Part shown: positions 46,340-56,213 of the stretch, one piece after another
How positions within the stretch are numbered: position 1 is the stretch's first letter
How the letters are laid out: every line of letters starts with the position of its first letter
Assembly (NCBI GenBank): GCA_938035945.1
Contig: CALHOU010000093.1
Coordinates: forward strand, 1 to 57,779
DNA length: 57,779 nucleotides
Source: an uncultured Granulosicoccaceae bacterium
GTDB lineage: Bacteria; Pseudomonadota; Gammaproteobacteria; Granulosicoccales; Granulosicoccaceae
Direction: 5' to 3'
Notes under the pieces: model-generated
What the model was told of the DNA's origin: nothing
What the model saw: the letters and a program-made list of their open reading frames with translations, nothing else
Databases searched by the model: none
Program-made: the position numbers and the translations under genes

Positions 46340-46963
46340 CTAATTCAGGAAATCCAAGTCACCTCGGCCGCGCCTGTTGACTTCAATTTCACCATGTTCA
46401 TCGAAGGTCAAAACAGAGGTTGGCTCGAAGCCACAATTGCCACCATCGATAACCAGATCGACCTGTTTTTCAAGCAGCTCGCGAATTTCCTCAGCATCGG
46501 TTTCCGGCAGATCTTTGTCGGGCATGATCAAGGTACTGCTCATCATCGGTTCGCCCAGCTCGCCCAACAAGCTTTGGCATATGGCATTGTCGGGCACGCG
46601 GATACCGATGGTTTTTCGTTTCGGGTTTTGCAATCGACGCGGCACTTCGTTCGTTGCTTTGAGAATGAAAGTGTAAGGTCCTGGGGTCAGCGACTTTAAA
46701 CTACGGTAGGTCGTGTTATCAACCCGCGCATAAAGCGCAATATCAGATAGATCGCGGCAGACCAAGGTAAAGTTGTGCTTGGGTCCGGTTTTGCGAATTC
46801 GAGCGATACGCTCCATGGCATTTTTATCCCCCAAATGGCAGCCAAGTGCATAACAGGAGTCAGTTGGATAGACTATAACTCCACCCTGCTGGATGATATT
46901 CACAGCTTGGCTGATAAGGCGCTTCTGCGGATTATCAGGGTGAATCTCGAAATATTGGCTCAT
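46340..46963 (-). CDS. yciO: YciO, Sua5/TsaC-family protein
   Basis: A 207-residue member of the YrdC/Sua5 fold closest to YciO: start MSQYFEIHPDNPQKRLISQA, PTDSCYALGCHLGDKNAMERI, HNFTLVCRDL, RRLQNPKRKTIGIRVP and VDLVIDGG. TsaC/Sua5 make threonylcarbamoyl-AMP for the t6A tRNA base; YciO shares the fold but its in vivo role is less clear. It is upstream of scpA on the same strand, a usual gammaproteobacterial neighbourhood. Confidence 0.92.
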   Translation of the reverse strand: MSQYFEIHPDNPQKRLISQAVNIIQQGGVIVYPTDSCYALGCHLGDKNAMERIARIRKTGPKHNFTLVCRDLSDIALYARVDNTTYRSLKSLTPGPYTFILKATNEVPRRLQNPKRKTIGIRVPDNAICQSLLGELGEPMMSSTLIMPDKDLPETDAEEIRELLEKQVDLVIDGGNCGFEPTSVLTFDEHGEIEVNRRGRGDLDFLN

Positions 46964-47077
46964 ACAAGGCTGAAACTGGACCGAATTGCGGCAATTGTAC
47001 GCTCAGACGGTTCATAGATTGCATAATCAGGCCCATAAATAGGGCTTTTTACCCGTTCTCCTTAAGAGAACACCAAT

Positions 47078-47920
47078 ATGGACCGAACGATGAACCCAAG
47101 AATGATGGCAAAAACACGATTTCTAACCGCGACGGCAGCCTTAGTGTTGGCAAACGGTATAGCAATGGCTGATGGCAGTCACGGTGGTGGGCATGACGTA
47201 GCAGTCGGAGAAGCGGTGGCTACCGTCAACGGCCGCCCCATATCCCAGCTTTCACTAGAGCGTGTGACGCAACAATTATCAGCGCAAGGTCAGCAGCCCA
47301 ACCGCGAGCAAATCATCGACGAGCTGATCAACTTGGAAATTCTGACCCAAGCAGCAGAACAGATGGAGCTCGATAAATCAGATGACGTAGCCACGGCGCT
47401 GCACTTGCAGTACACGCAAACCATGGCGAATGCTTATCTAGGTGTGTTCAGCAATGATTTAAAAATCAGCGAAGAACAAATTCGTGCTGAATACGATAAG
47501 CAAATCGCATTAATAAAGGCGTCTGAATACAAGGCTAGCCACATCCTGTTAGACAGTAAAGAGGATGCTGAAAAAGTTATTGCTGATCTTAATGGCGGTG
47601 GTGATTTTGTCCAGCTTGCTAAAACACGCTCTACCGGTCCTAGCAGTGCCACTGGCGGTGACTTGGGTTGGTTTCAGCCGGAGAACATGGTTCCAGAATT
47701 TTCCGCAGCTGTGGCAACTATGGAAAAGGGATCAGTCTCGGTAGAACCTGTGCAAACTGAATTTGGCTGGCATGTGATCAAGCTTGACGACGTACGCGAA
47801 GCGGCCAAGCCTGACTATTCTCCAGCGGTTAAATCAGGTATTCAAAATACGTTGTTACGCGAAGCCTTGGCGAAAGAAGTTGAAGGTTTACGCGCCGATG
47901 CAAAAATTGAAATGAAATAA
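47078..47920 (+). CDS. exported parvulin-type peptidyl-prolyl isomerase
   Basis: A 280-residue periplasmic foldase. A signal runs to about residue 31 (FLTATAALVLANGIAMA), then a His/Gly-rich stretch, a SurA/PpiD-type N-terminal helical region (VATVNGRPISQLSLERVTQQL) and a rotamase domain (about 150-245) with KASHILLDSKEDA, GGDLGWFQPENMVPEF and the C-terminal TEFGWHVIKLD. It would assist folding of envelope proteins. It is convergent to metZ, with a shared terminator hairpin. Confidence 0.92.
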   Translation: MDRTMNPRMMAKTRFLTATAALVLANGIAMADGSHGGGHDVAVGEAVATVNGRPISQLSLERVTQQLSAQGQQPNREQIIDELINLEILTQAAEQMELDKSDDVATALHLQYTQTMANAYLGVFSNDLKISEEQIRAEYDKQIALIKASEYKASHILLDSKEDAEKVIADLNGGGDFVQLAKTRSTGPSSATGGDLGWFQPENMVPEFSAAVATMEKGSVSVEPVQTEFGWHVIKLDDVREAAKPDYSPAVKSGIQNTLLREALAKEVEGLRADAKIEMK

Positions 47921-47930
47921 ACGTTCTAAA

Positions 47931-47956
47931 TGTCTGCTGGCACTAGCCAGCAGACA
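47931..47956 (+). terminator. terminator hairpin between the parvulin gene and metZ
   Basis: TGTCTGCTGGC (47931-47941) and GCCAGCAGACA (47946-47956) form a perfect 11-bp stem with a 4-base loop. It overlaps the metZ stop and its last codons. On the minus strand it is followed by TTTAG, so it could end both transcripts. Confidence 0.75.
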
Positions 47957-49130
47957 GCGCTTGCTCTAAGTCCCGCTGGATATCTTCCACGTCTTCTAGA
48001 CCTACCGATAAACGCACCAACCCATCAGTCACCCCTGAAGCTTTTCGATCTTCTGCTGATATTCTGCCATGCGTAGTGGTGGCGTTGTGGGTAATGGTTG
48101 TGCGCGAATCCCCTAAGTTTGCAGTGATTGAACACAACTTGGTGTGATCAATCAGCTGCCATGCTGCCTCTTTCCCACCTTTTAGATCAAACGATAAAAT
48201 GCCACCTCCGGCCTTTTGTTGCGCATTGGCTAAGGCATGTTGCGGATGAGAATTCAATCCCGGGTAATGCACCCTTGCAACATCGGCATGAGTCTCTAGC
48301 CAGCTGGCGAGGACCATCGCATTGCGAGAGTGTTGATGCATGCGCAACGAAAGCGTTTCTAAACCCTTTAAAAATACCCAAGCATTAAACGGACTCATAC
48401 ACGGGCCAACACTTCGCATGTAAGACGTTAATTCTTCAATGAGATCGTCCGAACCCACGACCGCGCCGCCAACACAACGCCCCTGTCCATCTAAATATTT
48501 GGTCGCCGAGTGAATAACAATATCAGCGCCGAACTGTGTCGGTTTTTGCAAGGCCGGAGTGCAAAAGCAATTATCAACCACCAGTTTTACACCGGCAGCA
48601 TGTGCCACATCGGCCAAGGCATTTATATCAGCAACTTCGGTTAACGGGTTGGTGGGCGTTTCCAAATAAAGGTAGCGCGTTTTTTCAGTGATTAAACTTG
48701 CCCATTCATCGGGTGAAAAACTGTTTGCCCAACTCACTTCAATGCCAAAGCGAGGCAAGATATTCTTGATTTGATTAACGGTACTTCCAAACATATTGCG
48801 CGTGCACACGATATGTTCGCCTGCGCGCATCGTACCCATAAACAATAGGTTTATTGCCGCCATACCAGAGGCCGTCGCTATACTATTCGCCATCTGCTCT
48901 AACGCGGCGAGGCGCTTTTCGAATACCTGCACCGTAGGATTAGAGAACCGGGAATACGTCATACCCTGCGATTCACCACTGAATCGCGCGGCGGCTTCAG
49001 CTGCGCTGTTAAAAACGAAACTGGACGTGGTCACGATTGGCTCAGCATGCTCCATCATTGAACTGCGATCAAAGCCTGATCGAACTGCCAATGTGCTATC
49101 GCCGAGCGGCGGGGTTTGCTTTGATGTCAA
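47943..49130 (-). CDS. metZ: O-succinylhomoserine sulfhydrylase
   Basis: A 395-residue PLP-dependent Cys/Met-metabolism enzyme. The Schiff-base Lys is in IHSATKYLDGQGRCVGG, substrate loops in ETPTNPL and VDNCFCTPALQKP, and the terminus LVRLSVGLEDVEDIQRDL is normal. It makes homocysteine from O-succinylhomoserine and sulfide. No ATG is available: an in-frame stop lies two codons upstream, so the TTG at 49130 is the only plausible start. Similar enzymes (MetY, cystathionine gamma-synthase) are close, but the HGRISAEDRKASGVTDG end fits MetZ. Confidence 0.93.
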   Translation of the reverse strand: MTSKQTPPLGDSTLAVRSGFDRSSMMEHAEPIVTTSSFVFNSAAEAAARFSGESQGMTYSRFSNPTVQVFEKRLAALEQMANSIATASGMAAINLLFMGTMRAGEHIVCTRNMFGSTVNQIKNILPRFGIEVSWANSFSPDEWASLITEKTRYLYLETPTNPLTEVADINALADVAHAAGVKLVVDNCFCTPALQKPTQFGADIVIHSATKYLDGQGRCVGGAVVGSDDLIEELTSYMRSVGPCMSPFNAWVFLKGLETLSLRMHQHSRNAMVLASWLETHADVARVHYPGLNSHPQHALANAQQKAGGGILSFDLKGGKEAAWQLIDHTKLCSITANLGDSRTTITHNATTTHGRISAEDRKASGVTDGLVRLSVGLEDVEDIQRDLEQALSAG

Positions 49131-49206
49131 AACTTAACTCACTTAAAATTCTGGCTAGGGGCATAAGATATAATCGGTACATCGACTTTACCCAATAACC
49201 AACAGC

Positions 49207-49941
49207 GTGCGTTTACTTTTTTACATTATCTTGATCATGGGGATGCTGAATTTGCCAGTTTCATCACAGGCATCACTGCTCTTCGCTGGGTGTGAGGACG
49301 AACTGGATGCGGCTGTGACCATCTACAACACCGGAGACGCTCAACGGGCGCAGGCAAAATTGCTAGCCATGGCTAGCGATTGTGGCCATCTGCCACAAAT
49401 TCAGCACAACCTTGGCGTACTGGCATATGAACGAGATGAATGGCAGCAGGCACAGGTTCATTTCAATAATGCGATCGAAAATGACACGCGTACCAACATG
49501 ACTCGCACACACCTACAAAGCCTGCATCAATATCAGGCGAGTATTGCTTTTCAAAAGGCCATGAATACCCAGAACGTTATCAATCCGCCGCAGCTGCAGA
49601 TGCAAACGGCCAGCCTATCGAACACCATTGTTGAGTCAAAGCTAAAAACATCTCTACATAATTTGGCGACGGTTGATTACGAACTCTATGCGTGGTGGAC
49701 GTCGGCGGCAGATAACCAACCACAAGCGTTTCTTGAACATTATTTGAACGGATACCCAGCTGCGCAAAATTTTGACGCAGCCAAAATCAGCTGGAACCAA
49801 GTCAATCGCGATATCTCTTTTACTGCACAAGATGCGGTAGTTGTATTAAGCTATCGTATCGACGAGGTCGACAAGCGCACGCTCTTACTGCTTCGTTTAC
49901 AAAATAACCGTTGGAAAATATACCGCGAAGCGGCTTTATGA
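49207..49941 (+). CDS. exported TPR protein with Cds6/NTF2-like C-terminus
   Basis: A 244-residue protein from a GTG start, with a signal (MRLLFYIILIMGMLNLPVSSQA). The mature part begins with two TPR-like helix pairs (HNLGVLAYERDEWQQAQVHFNNAI), and ends with a Cds6-like domain (about 160-244: YAWWTSAADNQPQAFLEHY … LQNNRWKIYREAAL). Its TGA overlaps the next ATG (ATGA at 49938), so it is coupled to the L,D-transpeptidase, and the two proteins share the C-terminal domain type. Likely a periplasmic partner or regulator. Confidence 0.75.
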   Translation: MRLLFYIILIMGMLNLPVSSQASLLFAGCEDELDAAVTIYNTGDAQRAQAKLLAMASDCGHLPQIQHNLGVLAYERDEWQQAQVHFNNAIENDTRTNMTRTHLQSLHQYQASIAFQKAMNTQNVINPPQLQMQTASLSNTIVESKLKTSLHNLATVDYELYAWWTSAADNQPQAFLEHYLNGYPAAQNFDAAKISWNQVNRDISFTAQDAVVVLSYRIDEVDKRTLLLLRLQNNRWKIYREAAL

Positions 49942-51263
49942 ATGGAAGCTTGAATCAAATTCACTGGATTCTTCGATTGCGTACACGCGCAATTGCTCGC
50001 TGTGGTGTGCTTGCCTTGACCATGCTCATAGGCAACGTCGGGCACGCCGATGTTTCCATTTCAATCACTGAAGCGTCTACATCCAACAACAAACATGCGC
50101 ATACATTGGATGGCAAGAGCGAACAAGCATTGCAGGCAATGCTATCTGGTGACTGGACCACCACACTGCATGTTGCACAAACACTAACGCAAGACTTTCC
50201 AGACTATGCACTAGGCCACTTAATCCTCGCCGAAGCGCACACCGTGCTGGGTATGTCGAATCCATTGGTGCAAGAATTACCCAATTTTTCCATGCCTTTG
50301 GTCGATCTGCTGCTCGAAGCCAAAGCGCGTGTTGCCCAGGCGCAAGGTAACTTAAGTATAAATGCTGTTTCGAAGCAGTCGGTTCCCAATGACATCATAC
50401 AAGTAGGAAAGCACATCGACGATGTCGTGTTAGTTGATCTGCACAGCTCTACGCTTTATTTGTTCGAAACAACTTCCGAGCAACCACGATTAATCAAAGA
50501 ACACTACATATCCAGCGGCGAAGGTGGTTTTGGAAAATTAACCGAAGGTGATCTTAAAACCCCTTTAGGCGTGTACCGTGTACATGGCTTTCGCAGTGAC
50601 GACACCTTGCCCGATCTGTATGGCTCGGGCGCACTCATGCTTAACTATCCGAACCGTCTTGATCACGCCTTGGGCCGATCTGGTTCGGGTATTTGGTTGC
50701 ACGGCAACCCGCGCGCTAATCGAAGCCGCTCACCACAATCGAGTGAAGGCTGCGTAACCATGGCCAATGAACATCTGACCGATCTCTACCATCAAATTGA
50801 TATTCGACGAACACATGTGATTCTTACGCGCAATATCCAATGGCGAGACTGGGCAGACGCAAGCGCTGAGCGTGAACGTTACCACGAGCTATTCGAGCAG
50901 TACCGTAGTGCCTGGATTAATGGGCGTGTTAGCGATTTAGCCAGCCTTTATACGACTGACTCCTTGCCAGACCTTGTTCGCTATGCACACGCAGCTCAGG
51001 CCAAAAAGGTCAGTTCAGACACTGGATTGAGCACGCCACTCTCGCCGGCTGGCATCGACCTGCAAGCCTTGTCTCAGGTGCAAGCCGAAGATGTCTCTGT
51101 ATTGAGGAATCCTGACCTTAAACAGAGTCCTTCTGGCCAGCATTTAGTCATGGCATTTGAACTTCCAGACCAAAATGAGGCCCAAATCACAATTTACTGG
51201 GAGCGTAACGAGCGTGGTTACTGGCAGATCAAACGCGAGGAAATAGTTACCAATGGTGTATAA
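49938..51263 (+). CDS. L,D-transpeptidase (YkuD-domain), YafK-like
   Basis: A 441-residue exported enzyme, start set at the ATG at 49938 (overlap with the upstream gene). A signal segment lies in about residues 20-40. The YkuD catalytic domain spans about 155-300, with the His in SGSGIWLHGNPRA and the Ser-x-Gly-Cys motif in SPQSSEGCVTMAN, which holds the nucleophile Cys. A Cds6-like domain ends the protein (WERNERGYWQIKREEI). YafK-type enzymes act on peptidoglycan, cross-linking or removing Lpp from it. The substrate here is not determined. Confidence 0.9.
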   Translation: MNGSLNQIHWILRLRTRAIARCGVLALTMLIGNVGHADVSISITEASTSNNKHAHTLDGKSEQALQAMLSGDWTTTLHVAQTLTQDFPDYALGHLILAEAHTVLGMSNPLVQELPNFSMPLVDLLLEAKARVAQAQGNLSINAVSKQSVPNDIIQVGKHIDDVVLVDLHSSTLYLFETTSEQPRLIKEHYISSGEGGFGKLTEGDLKTPLGVYRVHGFRSDDTLPDLYGSGALMLNYPNRLDHALGRSGSGIWLHGNPRANRSRSPQSSEGCVTMANEHLTDLYHQIDIRRTHVILTRNIQWRDWADASAERERYHELFEQYRSAWINGRVSDLASLYTTDSLPDLVRYAHAAQAKKVSSDTGLSTPLSPAGIDLQALSQVQAEDVSVLRNPDLKQSPSGQHLVMAFELPDQNEAQITIYWERNERGYWQIKREEIVTNGV

Positions 51264-51467
51264 AATGTGAATTGCCTCCCAATTTACTGCCTAATTCCAT
51301 CGTTTTACAGTTCGAAATCGACTCTTTACCTTACCCCCCAACTGCCATCCGGATCCACGTGCGTGAAATAACCGCAATTTGGTATCAAGTCCGCTCCAAA
51401 TCAGCCGATTTTTAGGGGGTGCACGGGAAAAGCTGCGCCTTTGAAATTGCAATAAAAATGCAAACGG

Positions 51468-52769
51468 ATGTTTAAAAAATTTTTCAAATCTGAAGACAAG
51501 CCACCTGAGCCGCGACGCCGCAAACCGTCGCAGCCTAAGGGTGACCGCACTCAGCGTACGAGAAAGCAACACGTCAAACTTGACGTTGCCGATCTGCGCG
51601 TGGGTATGTTTGTCGTGGAGCTTGATAAGCCGTGGGAAGAATCTGGCTTTATGTTCCAGGGGTTGGAAATCAAGAGTGCATCTGACATCCACGCCGTACA
51701 AAAAGAATGTTCGTTTGTATGGGTGGACTACGATGAGTTTTCTTTAAAGAAGGCAACCAAATCTGACGGATTACCCGCTGCCCCAGGCGCAGGTTCAAAG
51801 GACACTGGCGTCTCGGTCGAAGACGAATTCGATGCAGCCAAAGAAGTGCACAACTTGGCAGCAGAAGCGGTCAGCACCCTTTTTGAGGAAATACGCTTAG
51901 GCGCCGAAGTTGACGGCGGTAAAGTCAAGCAAGCTGTTAACGGCTGTGTAGACAGTATTCTTCGAAATCCGGATGCCTCTGTTTGGCTCACACGAATTCA
52001 AGCCAAACATGAAGCGACCGCACAACATTCTCTTAACGTTGCGGCCCTTAGTATTGTGATGGCGAAGGCCGCTGGCATGACACAACGCGAAATGGAAGAC
52101 GTGGGTGTTTGCGGCATGCTGCACGATGTCGGTAAAACCAGTATCTCCTCCGAGGTACTTTCCAAAGATGGCCCGCTGACCGATGAAGAGCGTGCTGAGA
52201 TGCAAAAGCATACACGCTATGGTCGAGATATTTTAGTTTCAACAAAAAGTGTTATGTCTGGTGCGGCTGACGTAGCTCACTCGCATCATGAAAGAGAAGA
52301 TGGTCAAGGCTATCCGCGCAAGTTACCTTCTGAATCAATCCCTATATTCGCCAAAATCGTGTCCATTGCCGAAGCGTATGACACGATGACCACCAAACAA
52401 ACCTATCGCGCAGCTTGCTCGCCTTCAGAAGCACTGCAAGAACTCTATTCCTTGAGGGGTAAGCAGTTCGACGAAGATATGGTTATTAAGTTTATCGATG
52501 CTGTTGGTATATTTCCACCGGGCAGTATCGTCGAAATGCTCAATGGTGAGATCGGTATTGTACTAGCCAACACATCAGACAAGCTACGTCCTCGCGTTAT
52601 CATTATCCTCGACTCTGCGAAAGAGCCAGCCCAACAGAAGGTTGTTGACCTATCACAAATGGATACTGACAGAGAGGGTAACGTATACCAGATAAAAACC
52701 ACTTTAAGTGACGGTAGCTTTGGTATTGACGTCGCCGACTTCCAACGCGCCGGTTTACGCATGGGCTAG
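51468..52769 (+). CDS. HD-GYP cyclic-di-GMP phosphodiesterase
   Basis: A 433-residue protein with a DUF3391-like N-terminal domain (about 35-95: VKLDVADLRVGMFVVELDKPW) and an HD-GYP domain (about 170-340). All signature residues are there: HDVGK (H219, D220), HHEREDGQGYP (H273-H274, GYP at 281-283) and the preceding HSLNVA. It would hydrolyse cyclic di-GMP and favour motile, dispersed growth. The C-terminal 90 residues form a further beta-rich region. It stands alone; convergent to a methyltransferase-like gene, 3 bases from its stop. Confidence 0.93.
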   Translation: MFKKFFKSEDKPPEPRRRKPSQPKGDRTQRTRKQHVKLDVADLRVGMFVVELDKPWEESGFMFQGLEIKSASDIHAVQKECSFVWVDYDEFSLKKATKSDGLPAAPGAGSKDTGVSVEDEFDAAKEVHNLAAEAVSTLFEEIRLGAEVDGGKVKQAVNGCVDSILRNPDASVWLTRIQAKHEATAQHSLNVAALSIVMAKAAGMTQREMEDVGVCGMLHDVGKTSISSEVLSKDGPLTDEERAEMQKHTRYGRDILVSTKSVMSGAADVAHSHHEREDGQGYPRKLPSESIPIFAKIVSIAEAYDTMTTKQTYRAACSPSEALQELYSLRGKQFDEDMVIKFIDAVGIFPPGSIVEMLNGEIGIVLANTSDKLRPRVIIILDSAKEPAQQKVVDLSQMDTDREGNVYQIKTTLSDGSFGIDVADFQRAGLRMG

Positions 52770-52772
52770 CGC

Positions 52773-53345
52773 TTACGCATCCTTGCGTAGCGTCATAATT
52801 CCACAGGTCAGTTTTCTGTATTTACGGTTTCTTACCAGCGAATTGTTTCCATGTACGGCGGTGCCGTTCACAGCCAAAGTTCTACCAAATTCCTTTTCAA
52901 AACGATCGAGCTGTAGCCCTGGAAGATCGAAGGTAGCCACGAACAAACCACCAGGCTTTACCTGCGCATAGAGGTTTTGAAAAATCTGCCAATGATCAAA
53001 ATCAACCTCTTCCATGGTTGAAACATTGATCACCACATCATAACGTTCTGCTTCACCTTCAGCAGGTGGCTGGGTTATGTCGTAGACAAATGTATCGCTC
53101 AGCTCCGATGGACGTAAATCAGAATGCCGCGCATCGTATTTCGCATCCAGCTTATCTTTAAAAAGTGCATGCACATCAAGAAACCCCCAACTCGAGTTAT
53201 GCACCGTCAACGCCTGCGGATGATGCTCGGCAATTTCTTCGAGCACGAGCGGATATTCGTAGATGCGCGACCACGTAGTGCCGATGTCATACAACATATC
53301 GGCCTTGTCGTCGGTCACGATTTTCCTAAACGTTAAAATATCCAT
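52773..53345 (-). CDS. SAM-dependent methyltransferase-like protein
   Basis: A 190-residue protein with a partial Rossmann methyltransferase pattern: a degenerate motif I region near MLYDIGTTWSRI, an acidic YDVVINVSTMEEVDFDHW (motif IV-like) and AQVKPGGLFVATFDLPG (motif VI-like). It is short for a full methyltransferase. Located beside a glycosyltransferase gene on the same strand (61 bases), it might modify a polysaccharide or glycan. Function low confidence. Confidence 0.65.
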   Translation of the reverse strand: MDILTFRKIVTDDKADMLYDIGTTWSRIYEYPLVLEEIAEHHPQALTVHNSSWGFLDVHALFKDKLDAKYDARHSDLRPSELSDTFVYDITQPPAEGEAERYDVVINVSTMEEVDFDHWQIFQNLYAQVKPGGLFVATFDLPGLQLDRFEKEFGRTLAVNGTAVHGNNSLVRNRKYRKLTCGIMTLRKDA

Positions 53346-53406
53346 AGTGCTTCCAGTTTGGCTCTGTTGTTATTCGTATTCGCTTTACCGAGCATTGTAG
53401 CGAAGC

Positions 53407-54702
53407 TTATAGTGAGGATTCAATGTGTCGAATCACCTCATTCACGCTTGACTCTACGGTTAACGTACTGGGCAATGCTTGAGGTAATGGCTGAGTTAGC
53501 AGCAAGCGAAGGATATCTCGTAAAACAGCTATGTCGTCGTTCAAATCGAATACGGCATGACCATGCTCTTGCAGTATCGTCTTTAACTGCTCATTGTTGT
53601 CAATCAAACCTAAAATCGGTCGGCCGGTTTGCAAGTATTCAAATACCTTGGACGGAATCGTCTCTTTTGCGATGGGCCCTGTGTTTTGTATCAACAATAA
53701 AATATCAGCGGTCGCAACGACTGCTTCCAGTGCCTCACGCGGTTGTCTACCCAAGGCTTCAATTTGTTCTTTTAGCGCAAAACCGTTGATCGATTGCACA
53801 ACGTTTTTATCCAGGGTACCAGCCAACTGCACTGAAAAGCGTTCGCTCAATTGTTCATCTTCGGTAGATAACAAAGTCAGAGCTTGCAACAAGGCTTCTA
53901 GATTACGTGTACCACTTAAGGTGCCTATGTGTGCAAGCACCCGTTTCTTCTCAACCGATTTACTGGGGGCTACGTTTTTCGGTGCACCCGATAAAATCGC
54001 GAAAACCTTTGCCCGAATACTTGGTAAATGTTTGAAGCGCTCATTCGCTGATTCAACCGCTCCTTGCGTTAAATAGATAAGTGCATTTGCCTCAGATGCC
54101 AATTGCGTTTCAAGCTGTAAATGGTATTCATGGATGCGTGTATCTGTAGGCGGGTATTGAAATGGTAGTGGGTCTTGAAATTCGCACACCAACGGCAAAT
54201 TTAATTGCTTGGCAATCCAACGCGCAGCTTCATGCGCCGATGCCGGCCCACCTGTACTAAACACCAATTCAGGTTTATGCTTTTTTGCCCACAACCAACC
54301 GCGCACTCGCGCCGTAAACTGCCAGGACCAGCGTTTGTCGCGGCGCATCAACAAGCGTTCAACAATGCTTAGCAAGCCAACAGGAATTGTGATCAGTACT
54401 TGAATCAGCACGCGCAGCAACTGCATGATCAATCCGTGTTGTCGATTACGTTTTACGCTGGCTTTGATTTCATCGAGCACGGCCGACGGCATGGCAGATA
54501 CGACGCGCACGTGGTTTTCATTTTGGTAGCGTGGACCGAGCATCGACGAAAGCACCGTGATGTCTATGCCAGCATGACGAAACGCCGATAAGCGATCATC
54601 AATATGATGTGATGCCGCCCGACCGTTCACATTGGCGTAGTACGACACCAGCAGCCATCGATGCGTTTGCGCACTGCTATTGCTTTCCATGACAAAGCTC
54701 AT
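53407..54702 (-). CDS. glycosyltransferase, GT4-like
   Basis: A 431-residue two-domain (GT-B) glycosyltransferase. The N-terminal half has KPELVFSTGGPASAHEAARWIAK and LPLVCEFQDPLPFQYPP; the C-terminal half carries LAHIGTLSGTRNLEALLQAL and the donor-binding IPSKVFEYLQTGRPILGLID with its Glu. It transfers a sugar in envelope polysaccharide or lipopolysaccharide synthesis; donor and acceptor are unknown. No other polysaccharide genes surround it except the methyltransferase-like gene. Confidence 0.87.
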   Translation of the reverse strand: MSFVMESNSSAQTHRWLLVSYYANVNGRAASHHIDDRLSAFRHAGIDITVLSSMLGPRYQNENHVRVVSAMPSAVLDEIKASVKRNRQHGLIMQLLRVLIQVLITIPVGLLSIVERLLMRRDKRWSWQFTARVRGWLWAKKHKPELVFSTGGPASAHEAARWIAKQLNLPLVCEFQDPLPFQYPPTDTRIHEYHLQLETQLASEANALIYLTQGAVESANERFKHLPSIRAKVFAILSGAPKNVAPSKSVEKKRVLAHIGTLSGTRNLEALLQALTLLSTEDEQLSERFSVQLAGTLDKNVVQSINGFALKEQIEALGRQPREALEAVVATADILLLIQNTGPIAKETIPSKVFEYLQTGRPILGLIDNNEQLKTILQEHGHAVFDLNDDIAVLRDILRLLLTQPLPQALPSTLTVESSVNEVIRHIESSL

Positions 54703-54839
54703 GATCTAAGGGAGGGCCGATTCGCTATGCCAGATTGTAGCAACAATCACCCAGTTATTGATTTAACTGCCCTGCCGCCATGCAGTTAAATGCAGTAAAC
54801 TAGATGCACAACATTTGAGCTATTGAGTCTTTATTACCC

Positions 54840-56213
54840 ATGAGCACCCGCGTATTGGTTCCATCAGGCGTACTCGGTCTTGGCTTTGATCGTGAAGCAC
54901 TGGCACGCGGCGTAAATATGAAACCGGATATTATTTGTATTGATGGTGGCTCGACCGATAGCGGACCATTTAGTTTAGGTACAGGCAGTTCGAAATATTC
55001 TCGCGCCGGATGTAAAGCAGAATGGAAAGACTTGATGATTGCGCGCGAGTCGTTGCAAGTACCCTTGGTCATCAGCTCGTGTGGTACCTGCGGTACCGAT
55101 GGCATGGTTGATTGGATGTACGAGATTACGCAGGAGCTGGCTTTAGAGTTGGGTCAGTCCATTAACGTGACCCGCTTGTACAGTGAACAGCAAGCTGACG
55201 AGGTAGTGCAAAAGATCACAACTAATCAATGCCATCCGTTGGAACCCGTCACTGAGCTAGACGAATCGATTGTGCGCAACTGCTCTCACATAGTCGCTTT
55301 GGCAGGTGCCGAACAAATCCAACAAGCGCTCACCATGGGTGCGGATATCATTTTGACCGGTCGCGCTACAGACACAGCGGTCATATGTGCGTTGCCGATC
55401 ATGCGGGGCGAACATGTTGGCGCGGCCTGGCATGGTGCAAAAATCGCTGAGTGCGGTGCCTTGTGTTCGACCAATCCGATAAGCGGTGTCATTCTATTAG
55501 ATGTTGATGATTCTGGATTCACCGTTCAAGCCATGGCCAAAGATGCACGCTGCACCCCGCATTCTGTATCAGCGCATATGCTTTATGAAAACAGCGATCC
55601 GCATCTATTGCACGAACCCGGTGGTACGCTCGATGTAAGGCAAGCCCGGTACACGCAAAGCGAAGAACACAGCGTGCGTGTGGAGGGTTCGCAGTGGTTA
55701 CCCAGTGATACTTATACGGTCAAGCTCGAAGCGGCACGGCCCACAGGTTTTCAATGCACTATCATGGCGGTTTTACGTGATGCACACTATGTTGCCAATG
55801 CCCAAGCTTGGGTTGATAGGCTGAGCGCATTTTTAGAAAAAGAAATCAGTAATAGCATGGGATTGACCCCACCGGACTACACCATTGAATTTAGATTAAT
55901 TGGCGTAGACTCCGTGTTGGGTGCATTAGAGAACAAACCTTCACAGGCAACAGAAATTGGTGTGCTCGGTATCATCACTGCTGCAAGCGACGTGCAATGC
56001 GAAGAGTTAGCCAAACTTATTAATCCGTTCTTGTTGCATTACCCATTAACCGATGATGAAGCACTACCAACTTTTGCGTTTCCGTATTCACCTGCGCATA
56101 GTCAACGCGGCGCTTTGTATGAATTTAGCATGAACCACATCATGGAGCTCGATGATCCTATGGACGCATTTCGAATTGTCAGCGATCAGGTAGGTATCGA
56201 TGCAACTCGGTGA
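54840..56213 (+). CDS. AtuA-like (DUF1446) protein
   Basis: A 457-residue protein of the AtuA/DUF1446 family, recognised by MSTRVLVPSGVLGLGFDREAL, CIDGGSTDSGPFSLGTG and ISSCGTCGTDGMVDW. AtuA is needed for acyclic terpene (citronellol/geraniol) use in Pseudomonas, but its chemistry is not settled. The usual partner carboxylase and acyl-CoA genes are not in the window. Its end overlaps the DUF4387 gene by 14 bases. Confidence 0.87.
   Translation: MSTRVLVPSGVLGLGFDREALARGVNMKPDIICIDGGSTDSGPFSLGTGSSKYSRAGCKAEWKDLMIARESLQVPLVISSCGTCGTDGMVDWMYEITQELALELGQSINVTRLYSEQQADEVVQKITTNQCHPLEPVTELDESIVRNCSHIVALAGAEQIQQALTMGADIILTGRATDTAVICALPIMRGEHVGAAWHGAKIAECGALCSTNPISGVILLDVDDSGFTVQAMAKDARCTPHSVSAHMLYENSDPHLLHEPGGTLDVRQARYTQSEEHSVRVEGSQWLPSDTYTVKLEAARPTGFQCTIMAVLRDAHYVANAQAWVDRLSAFLEKEISNSMGLTPPDYTIEFRLIGVDSVLGALENKPSQATEIGVLGIITAASDVQCEELAKLINPFLLHYPLTDDEALPTFAFPYSPAHSQRGALYEFSMNHIMELDDPMDAFRIVSDQVGIDATR

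Noticed and set aside
52774..52789. TACGCA-N4-TGCGTA as a terminator between the HD-GYP and methyltransferase-like genes
   Set aside because: The 6-bp stem has no U-run and lies within the methyltransferase-like coding sequence. It is too weak to list.
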